Source: Lichenostomus cassidix (lineage: Eukaryota; Chordata; Aves; Passeriformes; Meliphagidae). Taken from it: a DNA stretch of 64,000 bases. Below are positions 1 through 8,923 of this stretch, piece by piece (position 1 is the first letter of the stretch; the number at the start of each line of letters is the position of its first letter). A program made the position numbers and the translations under genes. The notes beneath the pieces are model-generated. The model did no database searches, was not told the DNA's origin, and saw nothing but the letters and a program-made list of their open reading frames with translations. The stretch is from assembly GCA_008360975.2 (NCBI GenBank), contig CM039196.1, forward strand, positions 9,590,263 through 9,654,262, read 5' to 3'.

Positions 1-1721
1 AGCTCAAAGAGCAGATTGCAAGTCGACTGCATAAGCATGTTGTGATTGCTGTGGAGAGAAAAAGCACATTTGAAAAGAGGGGGATACTCCAGAGAACCAA
101 GGGCTTTATTGAGCAATGGGAGCTGATGAAAGACAAAGTAAAAGGAAACCTGTCTTACCTGGTGTAAACAAGGCCAACTATGAGCATTCCCAGGAAAATT
201 TGTTCACAGGGCAGAAAAAGAGAGGAAAACAGAATTAGTTCCTGAACTCAATATGACAAATGTGCAGTGTACAGGGATAGCACAACTTGGCGACAACAGA
301 ATCCTGGAATCCAGCTGGGCCAGTTCTGTAGCCTCCCATTAAAATAATTTTTGAAAGCACAGCCCAAGACTGATCTCCACTGGTTTTTTTCAGGTTACAC
401 AATCTAAATTGCTAATGTGGTTCTGTGCATCTCCCATTCCTGGGTCCTCATCCATGTCAACGGCCCAGACAGAGCCTGCATTAATCTTAGGGTTTATTGT
501 ACAAATTTTCTCTTCTGATACCATGACAAGATATCCCTGACCCAAGATGCAAATGAGCAAGATGTCAGCAATGAGACTTCAGGATTTTAGTAGACTGAGC
601 TGAAACATCAGCCACATTCATTGAATCATGCAGTAACTCAGGCTGGATGGTACCACAGGTAGCCTCCAGTCCAACCTGATGCTCAGAGCAGGGTCAGCTA
701 TTGGGATCAGACTCAGTTTCTCAGGGCAGAAAAATTCCCATTATACACATTAAATTAATATGGCAAATTAAAAAAGGGTCAAAGACAAACAAGCAAGCTC
801 CAAGACAAAACTGCTAAACAGCCATTTGCTTTCAAAATGGTCTCAAGAACACCACTCAGACAAGACACATGCTACTTTTAAGGTTCCATTCTTCCAAATC
901 CTTTTGTGCAATAATTTAATTTTATCTTAGCACACCCTCAGCCAGTGATTTTTCATCTCCTCAAATAAAAATCTGGATTTTCAGACATTATGTACATTTA
1001 CACTGAAGAAAAGCACTTACAGGCCTCTTTTTGTTAAAGATTTAACCCACTGTGTAAAACAAACCCCAACCCACCCCCATTTGGCCATGTCAATCCTTAA
1101 CTTCTTAACATTCAGGAAAGGGTATATTCAAACCAGATTACCCACATCAGAAATGCTGCACATATATTCTATCTGTGCTGTACATTATTTCCAAGTCACA
1201 TTAAAGAACTGAAAAGTTCCTATCACAAGTGCAATATCATGGGAAAAGAGAAATAGTCCATACATAAAAGCTTATTGCCTATTTTTCGATTTTTTTAACG
1301 GTTTCAAAGGAAAAAAAGAGCAAGCTTGTAGGAAAAACTACAATTTGGCCTCCAGAACCTAGATTTATAACCAGATTTAGGTATGTAGAGGTTAGAAAGG
1401 AATTTGTCTACAGAACATATCTATGCTAGGCCAGGCAGCACGAATAAAATAACACATGTAACCAAACAGAATCAATGAGCATTGAACTGTCTGTGTGGGG
1501 CTGCTTGCTTGTTTGCTTTTACACAATAATCCAGAAGTACAGGGAGTTTAAGACACAGGAAACCCATTCCCTGGAACAAGAGCAATGAAAAACAGCTGAG
1601 GAGCAAACCCGAGCTTCTCCTAAACTAAAACCATGGTCCCTCCTCTAGAATTATAAACATCACAGGTTTTTGTGGGATCAGATAGATGGTATTCTGGCTG
1701 ATGTGGGGCTGGAGCACTTAC
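1..1721 (-). other. RNF185: RNF185 intron 2 (partial, runs off the left edge)
   Basis: This noncoding stretch lies downstream of the first coding exon. I searched the minus strand for the rest of the RING finger (CWPCLHQW) and did not find it, so the next exon is outside the window. Apart from one CR1 fragment, I see only AT-rich unique-looking sequence. Confidence 0.75.
622..728 (-). mobile_element. CR1-type LINE 3'-end fragment, degraded
   Basis: On the plus strand the run begins with gaatcatg, continues with ctcaggctggatgg, then ccagtccaacctgatgctca and gagcagggtcagct. This resembles the antisense of the CR1 3' untranslated region that is common in birds (gaatcata, ggttggatgggacc, cagtccaacc, gctcagagcagggt). 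The element therefore lies in minus orientation. It is old, short and lacks the terminal octamer repeat. The family assignment is by eye. Confidence 0.6.
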
Positions 1722-1951
1722 CAGAAGAGGTGCCCACACAAGCTGATAACTGCGTCCTTGGCAGTGTCTAAACAGATGTTACATTCAAAAGTGTTGTCCT
1801 GATTAGTGTTGTCCCCAGAACCATTACTGCTACTGCTGCCACTGGTCCCTCCAGTACTGGAGCTCTTTGTTGATGCAGAAGCCGTGGGTCCTTTGCTTGC
1901 CATCCTCAAGAACTACCCAGACAAGGTCAAGAAAATTTTCCTGTTGGAGAC
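1722..1951 (-). CDS. RNF185: RNF185 first coding exon (partial gene; RING E3 ubiquitin ligase)
   Basis: This exon carries the start of RNF185, an ER and mitochondrial-membrane RING ubiquitin ligase known to act in ER-associated degradation and autophagy. The ATG is at 1903-1901, and the coding part 1903-1722 gives 60 residues plus two bases. After a Ser/Thr/Gly-rich N-terminus comes the first half of a RING-HC finger: Cys41-x2-Cys44, Cys56, His58, with the next Cys split across the intron (TG at the exon end). [20 protein letters not shown] agrees with my recall of human RNF185. The donor is GTAAGT at 1721-1716. The acceptor lies just above 1951, behind a T/C-rich tract, so 1904-1951 is 5'UTR. 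The other RING cysteines and the two C-terminal membrane segments are not here and should lie left of position 1. RNF5 is the close paralogue, but the N-terminus fits RNF185 better. Confidence 0.93.
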
Positions 1952-4900
1952 CTAGCAGTGAGAAAGGGAAAAAAATAAACAAACCCAAACAACTTCTTGG
2001 CATTGTAACATTGCATTCTGGTCCCATTCCAAACTGGTAGTGATTTATCTAAGAAGCTCTTGAATCCTGTTGTTGATGGTTTTAGTTTAATGTAGCCAAG
2101 AGGGATCTTTTTTTAGAAACTAAGCTACTTTACAGTCCTGTAGTATGACCTGGCTGATGTGTGACCTGTATTTTACCGTTACTGATAAGCATCCACAGCC
2201 AAAACAACCCCCCTGTATTTTCTCATCAATGCCATTTGCTGCAAGGAGAATGAGCTCATCTAGTCATACATGCTCTTCTGAAATTCAACACAACTTATAC
2301 CTGTGAGTGCAGTCTGAAGCAGAATTTAATCAGGAAGTAATTCACAGTTTGAAAGGTCTGACAATGCAGAGTTTTAAGTTCAATGTTCATTAGTTTGGAA
2401 TATTAATGATAACAATGGCAGTCAGAGGTGGCTTAGAACTTGAACTGTCTCCTGAGCAGTACATCGCTGCTATCACAGCAGTGTTGACATGACTATCAAA
2501 CATTCCTAGTATTTTCAAACTATCAAATATTTCTAATCTTGTAGTAAGGCAGTAATGCAAAAGTATTAAAAATTTTACCTTAATGTGCTTTAATTTTACT
2601 TCCATGCTTTCACCTCTCATTAACATAAGCATATTTACCAAAGGAAAGCATTTATTTTATTTCAGTAGCAAAAACCTCTGCAGTGTAATTCCTTGATATG
2701 TAAATTCTACAGTACCTACAACTTTGAGACTCAGCACAAGGCATTTACATTTCTAGAAACACTTTTACCAGTAAAAGATTTTTAATCCAAGAACTAAGAG
2801 AGTTTCAGTAGCTACAGAAATTAATTCACTAAAACAAAAATATTTAAAATATTCCACTGTGCTTCTCATGAAATTCTGACATCATGCTGATGCTGCAGGA
2901 ACGTGAATACTTAGATAAGGCTGTGAGAAACATACAGGTGATTATCTGAACTTTTTGCAAGTGCACAAACAGTGAAGCCTTTTCAAAGGGCAGCCTAAAT
3001 TTTTCAGACAGTAATTTCTTTGCAAACTTACCCCCCAAGCACTAAAAGCTTTCCTTAGTTTTGCCTCTTCGCAGAGGCTGCAGCACAGGTTCAGGGCAGC
3101 AAAGTAAAGCCTCAGGATCTCCAGCTGTTATTGTCAACAGCTTTTTTCATACAATACAATCCCACTGCACAGTCAGGAAAGCATCACACCCTAGCCTTGT
3201 GAAGTATTGCAGCAAAGACTCAGTTACAGCAGGTGAAATCTAATTCTGCAGAGCTTTTTCACTCTGTTACATCATTTGATACAGTGTCCCAGAAGGGCAG
3301 ATTTGCATTCACAGATGCTGCACTTCAACATACACTGCTTTCAGCAGTGCTGACTCTTAGCATTTCACACCATGACTCCATTTACACTAAGCTCATTGTA
3401 CAAAATTAAAATTCGTGTTACATCAAGGCAGATGGAAATGCTGCCAACCCACAAACTATATGCCAAAGACGCTTGGATTTTTCACACATCCTTACTACCA
3501 GAAGCTTGTCTTGCTCAGTAGTTTAAGTGAAAACTTATCAACTTGGACCTATATATATTAATATAAAAACTGAGAAGACCTCCTTAAAACTAACAAGTTC
3601 AACACACAATACAGCATTCCTTTATGGAATAGTTACAAGAAACATCTGGCTCATACCTTGACACATAGCACAAGGAAAGGATGTGTACATAAGGCAAATA
3701 AATAAATTCTGTGTCCCTAATATCAATGTGGGAAAGAAGTCCCCTTTTCCAAATTAAATTCCATATATTTAACAAAATGAATCTGAAGAGTTGTCAAAAG
3801 ATAAAACCTGTATCTCCACAAAAACTTACTGAAAAAAACCCTCAGGTTTTAGCAACTACAATAAATAAATAAAACATTATGAAAGAGGATGACAGAGAAA
3901 TCCAGATAAACATCAGTAATGAAATGGAATAAAGATGGGTGAGACAGAAGAAAGATTAAAATGACCTGATGTAACAGGCACTGAACCTCCTCTCCTAGAA
4001 AAGGGTCATTCCTTAATCTATACTGGGGATCCTCTCCTTAGTATTTGTCCATTGGCTGATGGGGCCCAGTGCCTACTAGGATATAACCAATTTAAAATAT
4101 CAAAAATATATCAAAACACAACAGTAAAAAAAAAAATCTTATTGTGAAAAGCCTTCTCTAACATTTGGTCTTTTCCCTGGAGTACCATTTAACATAACTG
4201 GGTCTGTTAGAACTGCTGCTGGGCTCTGCACATCTGCACATGTATACAGAAGCAAACATGAAACAGCTTCCAGTGGCTAAATTTACATTTGATAATCATA
4301 TATTGTGTTGCTTGTGAGTGTACTCTGAATCCTAAAGTAGGAATTCAACTGCAAATGGAACTTGTTCTGAGTGTAGAATGAGCTCAAAATTGTTGAACAG
4401 TCACTCAAACTACTTAAACTCTGAGGCAAAAATCTCTAGGGGGAAAAAAAACAACAAACCATAAGCAAATCATGAACTAAAAAAACCAACAACCAACACA
4501 ACAAGCCAAACCAACCTCATTCTGCTTTAGAATTCAGGAGGAAGGCTGTGAGTACACTGGGATAGAACATGACTTTTGGGGTTAAGTAAACACAATTGAG
4601 AGATGCCAGTCGAGGTTTGCTACATCCTTGTCCTTCATATCAGGTCTCCAAATCAACCCTAGAGGCATGATGAGCAGCAAACAAAACAAATGAAAGGATA
4701 TAAAAAATCAGCTGATACCTAACTGCAGGCATTCAGAGATCTTGTCTTTTCTCTTTCTTACTTCTTTGCTCTCTACATATTTACAGGAAAACACTACCTT
4801 TGTTTTATAAAAGCCATCTAGATTAGCTGTTTGTTTCCTCCTTTAAATCCCTATGTTATCCCAACAGCTTGGTCTGAAGATGACTGACATTTACCACATC

Positions 4901-6816
4901 CAAGAATCAAGAGTGGCAGCAGATGAACAGTTAAGAAACAAGGAACTCATTTGCAAGCAGGCTTCCTAAATAAATACAGAAATCTGGTGGAGCGTGAAGA
5001 CATGAAGTGGAGCTACATGAGAGGGTGCAACTCTGAGAGGCAGACTGGGACCTGAACATGTGACAGCAGAGAGCACAGGAGGTCCATCACAGAAGTAAGT
5101 GCAGGGGACTGGGAATGTCCATGAGCTGGGTACAGATCTCACTAACAGCCAGTAAGAAAGAAATTTTCCTCAAATATTTAAAAAACTTCATCTGTAAATC
5201 TACTGGGAGCAACTGCACACCAGGAAAGCACAAGCTGAGTAGCCACTATCTAAGATCACGTTTATGAACTCTGGAGAGGACAATGACTGCATTTGCCAAA
5301 GTACACTGGCCCAACCCTAAAAACACGGCAAAAACACTTCAAGACAGACTAGAGGGGTTTTCTCCATAAGTTAAAGGACACCAAAAAATCTGCTGGAAAG
5401 AGCAGGTGAACATTAATTCAACCTAAGAAAGGCAGAAAGGAAATATAAATTAGAAGCTGATGTCACTTATACAAAACAGTCCTGGAATATGTGTTCACAG
5501 CATGACAACATTAGGATGTCTCAAGTATTTAATCTTTTGTCATGAGCAATGAGAAAAAATTCTGATGAGGACATAGGAGTCCAGCTAGTTTATTAAGAAA
5601 ACCCAAAGTTTGCTCCTCTTTGCCATAATGATGAAAAAAAAAGAGCAGCATTGATGGATGTAAATTCCACTGGAAAGATACTTTTCCATATTTATTTCTT
5701 TCCTAATGAATCTTACTTTAGCTAAGATTACTGAAGTTTAAATAATCCAAATCTAGTTTGTTTATTAAATAAGTTCCAATTTAGTTCCTGAAACTTTTGC
5801 AGTTAAAATCAAAAAGAAAACTTGTTCGGTTATTTTCTTATCACTCAAGTGACAGTGTTATTTTCTGACACTTAACAAATTTTATAAAAGGAATATTAAC
5901 ATTGGTAATTCTATCTAAATCTAAAGCTACTACTCAGAGTTTATATAAATATGCCCACTCATTAGTTTAACAAAAATCTGATACTTAACATATTACAGTT
6001 GTCTGGGCTTCAAGTACAACAACCAGGTAACCTTAACTGAAATTTGCTGACAGTGCCTAGAAGAAAGTGCAGTAACTTCTTGACAGTCATTTTAGATATT
6101 CTTAGCAAACACATGACTGTCCTGCTGTTAATCATTAAATACATATTTATCTCTCACTACATTTTTACTCTTCTGCCGCCCAAACATGTTACATTTTAAC
6201 TCCTTGAGAACATTTCTCTAGTTCATCTTTTCACTTGCTGTAACCTGTACAGCATTGGGCACCTGCTTTTTAGTATTACCATCAAGTGGTCCCAAAATAC
6301 GAATTCATGTGATCACTTGCTCTTGCAAAACCAGCCATTTGCCTTCCAGCCCAACGTGCCCTTGCTTGGCCTCATTTCATTAATTGGGATTCTGCAATGC
6401 ACATCTGTATTACAGCCAGTGGTTCCAGGGCAAGGGCTCAGCTGAAGGGCTGTTTCAGAACACTAAAGAGTCCATGGACCTCGCAAATGCAACCAGTAAA
6501 ACCCCCAGGTGATTAAAGTAATTACTTTTTTATCCATTCCATAAAGGTTTAATGTAGACTCCAAGAAAAATCTGTCAACAAAGATTTTATCCTCTTACCT
6601 CACAAAGTCCAAGGAGAAAAAAAAAGCAAAATCAACAAAGAGAACTGCTATAACCAGTTGGGTAATGCTGCCGGAGCATTTTTCTGCTCTGCAGTGCCGT
6701 GTGAGACAGACGTGCCTGCCTAACCAGGTTAGCAGCAAAACGTGAAAATATCAAATACAAGTTATTATCTACAACAGATGGGATTTAAGAAGTAATAAGC
6801 GATTCTTAATATCTCA

Positions 6817-6888
6817 ATAAGTAATTCTTAATCCTTAATAATAATATTACTAATTAATGTTACTTATTCTTTATAAGTAATTCTTAAT
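6817..6888. repeat. AT-rich direct repeat with a hairpin next to the CpG island
   Basis: The 16-mer ataagtaattcttaat occurs at 6817-6832 and again at 6873-6888. A short dyad (ttacttat then ataagtaa, five-base loop) overlaps the second copy. A third, degenerate copy (gaagtaataagcgattcttaat) lies just upstream. Confidence 0.7.
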
Positions 6889-7212
6889 AGGAGTATCTTA
6901 ATGCATAATTCTCCAGATATAAGTAATGCCATGTACCAGCAGCTGACGCCTCGCGATATACCCAAAGCCAGACCATCTATCGCGACAGAGGCGCCGCTGC
7001 TGGCGGCAGTCGGGCCCCGCACGGCCAGCACCGAGCACCTGCGGCCCCAGCACGGGGCTTTCGGGGGGAAGCACGCCGGCAGCGCCGGGCCGCAGCTCGG
7101 GGGATGCACGCCGGGCCCGCCGGGAGCACCGCGGTTCGGAGGCACCGAGCGAGGCCGCTCGTTTGGAGCGGGCCAGGCGGCTCCGGCCTCCCAGCGCCCG
7201 GGCACGGCCCTG

Positions 7213-7232
7213 CTCGGCTCGGCTCGGCTCGG
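7213..7232. repeat. (CTCGG)4 tandem pentamer
   Basis: Four perfect copies of CTCGG lie in the RNF185 CpG island. The reverse complement is CCGAG, the same unit repeated eight times in the SPPL3 island. Confidence 0.95.
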
Positions 7233-7269
7233 AGCCGCCGCCCGGCCCCGGCTCCTCCCGCCACCCTCG

Positions 7270-7297
7270 CCCGGCCCGGCCCGGCCCGGCCCGGCCC
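7270..7297. repeat. (CCCGG)n GC-rich tandem pentamer
   Basis: About five copies of a CCCGG/CCGGC unit lie a few dozen bases after the CTCGG array, within the same CpG island. Confidence 0.9.
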
Positions 7298-7309
7298 TGC
7301 TCTGCTCAC

Positions 7310-7540
7310 CGGCGGCTCCGCGCTCCCCGCAGCGCCCGCGCCGAGCCGCCGCTCCGCCGGGCCCCGTCAGCTGACCGCCCGGAAGCGCGGCCGGCGGAAG
7401 GGAGCGATCCCCGCCCCACCGAGCGCGGCGGCTCCGCGAACCGGGGCGGCGGCTCGGGGGGGCCGGGGGGGCGGGGGGGCAGCGCTCCCGGCGGCCTCTC
7501 CTCAGCCCCGGCCCCGCGCAGGCCTCGCGGGCTCCTCACC
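7310..7540 (-). other. RNF185: Candidate noncoding first exon(s) of RNF185
   Basis: Two strong donors face the first coding exon on the minus strand: G|GTGAGC with the exon end at 7310, and G|GTGAGG with the exon end at 7540. Either could end a noncoding 5'UTR exon that splices to the acceptor above 1951. The transcription start is not visible, so the span given only brackets the two donors. Confidence 0.4.
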
Positions 7541-7696
7541 TCGGGCTCCGTGCTGCTCCGCCCGCACTCGGCCCCGCCGCGACCCCCGCGCCGCAGCTCC
7601 GGTGTGTGGCTCTGCTGCCCGGCAGGTGTCGCGGGGCCGCGGCCAAACGGCGGCTCTGGGAACGGCACCAAGCTCGTACCGAATGTTCGGCCCCAG

Positions 7697-7788
7697 CAGG
7701 AAGGGAGGAGAGAAAAGGAAGGAAGGAAAAGAAGGAAGGAAGAGGAAGGAAGGAAGAAAGGAGGGACGGAAAGGGAAGGAAGGAAGTT
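7697..7788. repeat. GGAA-rich purine microsatellite
   Basis: This is an almost pure purine tract on the plus strand with about a dozen GGAA cores, many in direct tandem (ggaaggaaggaa). It sits between the divergent RNF185 and CUSTOS promoters. Several overlapping frames stay open across it only because of its composition. Confidence 0.9.
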
Positions 7789-8680
7789 TGAGGGAAACAA
7801 ATTGTTGACTTACAAGTGCAGAGTGCTAGAATTTGAGCTGAGGGACGTCTCCAGGATGGAAACAGAGGTCTTGATAAAGGTATTTATACAGTTGTGAGAA
7901 ACTAGAGACAGAGGGACCAAAGAAAGGGAGAGGAGATGACCTGCCCCAAAAGCACCACTGAAGGGTTTGTCCCAGCTCTGAGGGCACCCACCAGTCTCGA
8001 GGAGTCACAGGTACAGAACAGCCCAAAATTGCTTGTTGTTTTACACAGTGTAGAATGGGTGAATCCTAAACCAAGGTCTCCCACTGAAGGTGAGCCTTAC
8101 GAGGGAATAGTGAAGAAATTAAGGGAAGATAGTGTCAAGGAGCCTTTTGGAAAGAGCCCAAGGATATTGTCTGTCTGCTGACAGGTGGCCTGAGAGTGCA
8201 CAGCTCTAGTGCAAACGTTGGAAGGTGCAAGCCAGGAAGTGTCCAGGATACACAGTTACACTGAGTCTTCCTACTACTTTCAGCACACTTTTGGCAAGCC
8301 TGCGTGCTGCTGAAAAAACAAAGTGGTAGTCCAGCAGCCTGTCTGGAATCACCAAACACATTGTTGTATCACACTAGAAAATTTCTGGTTGAGATGCAGC
8401 TGTAGTATGTGAACATGATAGTGCTGATGGCATGAGGAACACACAAAGCAGTCCTACCTGCCCGAGCAGTGGAAATCTCTCTAACAAAGCAGCTCTCATT
8501 TCCAACCAGTCAATAAAGCAGTAGAGTTGGGCACAGCTTCTGCATTCAAGCAAAAGTTTGTCATCTCAGTGTAGGAGCTGATTAAGAAGTTAACAAGGCC
8601 CCAAAGGTATGAACCATCTCCTCCAGATGCTGATTAAAACAAGGATGAGTTTATGAAATTAGGGTCTGGGGTTCTGTGTC
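7789..8680. other. Spacer between the RNF185 and CUSTOS promoters
   Basis: About 0.9 kb of ordinary-composition sequence separates the GA-rich microsatellite from the CUSTOS promoter. Short open frames cross it, but none resembles a known protein or has splice-site support. Confidence 0.5.
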
Positions 8681-8681
8681 G

Positions 8682-8732
8682 GACTACAGCTCCCGGCACG
8701 CTATGCGGCCGGACTACAGATCCCGGCATGCG
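8682..8732 (+). promoter_or_regulatory. CUSTOS: CUSTOS core promoter with two tandem ZNF143/STAF-type sites
   Basis: Two near-identical copies, gactacagctcccggcacgc (from 8682) and gactacagatcccggcatgc (from 8712), match the ACTACAnnTCCCrGmatGC pattern bound by ZNF143 (also linked to THAP11/HCFC1). They are spaced 30 bp apart and end about 45-75 bp before the CUSTOS start codon. This is typical of a TATA-less CpG-island promoter. Binding is inferred from the motif only. Confidence 0.75.
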
Positions 8733-8775
8733 CCGCGGCTGCGCCACAGCGCCCAGCGTGGCCCGCGCTGGCGAG

Positions 8776-8923
8776 ATGGCGGCGCCCGGGGGCGGCTCGG
8801 GCCCGGACAGCGACAGCAGCTCGGACTCGGACAGCGGCGGCGAAGCGGCCGTGCGGTTCCGGGAGGCTGCCTGGGACTGCACCGCGCAGGCGGCGGCGGC
8901 GACACGGGCGGAGGCGCGTGGCG
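8776..8923 (+). CDS. CUSTOS: CUSTOS exon 1 (coding part)
   Basis: This exon encodes residues 1-49 and one base of codon 50: the Gly/Ser/Asp-rich N-terminus and the conserved RFREAAW. The ATG (cgagATGGCGGC) closely resembles a TISU/YY1 element. The donor is GTGAGG at 8924. Confidence 0.88.

Larger units (their letters stand above)
1952..7309 (-). other. RNF185: RNF185 intron 1
   Basis: This is about 5.4 kb between the 5'UTR part of the first coding exon and the CpG-island promoter. It is AT-rich with short homopolymer runs, and no conserved ORF stands out. The upper boundary depends on which first-exon donor is used (7309 or 7539). An AT-rich segment with a 16-base direct repeat lies at 6,817-6,888. 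Confidence 0.6.
6945..7685 (-). promoter_or_regulatory. RNF185: CpG island, probable RNF185 promoter
   Basis: GC content and CpG frequency rise sharply at about 6,945 and fall again at about 7,685. The island lies upstream of RNF185 and about 1 kb from the separate CUSTOS island. It includes ETS-like CGGAAG cores and GC-rich tandem pentamers. I see no TATA box. Its assignment to RNF185 rests on position and on two good minus-strand donor sites inside it. Confidence 0.65.

Noticed and set aside
1..1700. Downstream RNF185 exons
   Set aside because: I searched for the remaining RING residues (CWPCLHQW) on the minus strand and did not find them.
7104..7897. Open frames of 234 and 244 codons on the plus strand and 164 on the minus strand
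   Set aside because: They lie in a CpG island and a purine microsatellite where stops are rare by composition. The translations are low-complexity Pro/Ala/Arg and Lys/Glu/Gly with no recognisable domain.
8653..8775. In-frame extension of CUSTOS upstream of 8776
   Set aside because: It would translate the ZNF143 sites, matches nothing in human CUSTOS, and the ATG at 8776 has the conserved MAAP start and a TISU-like context.
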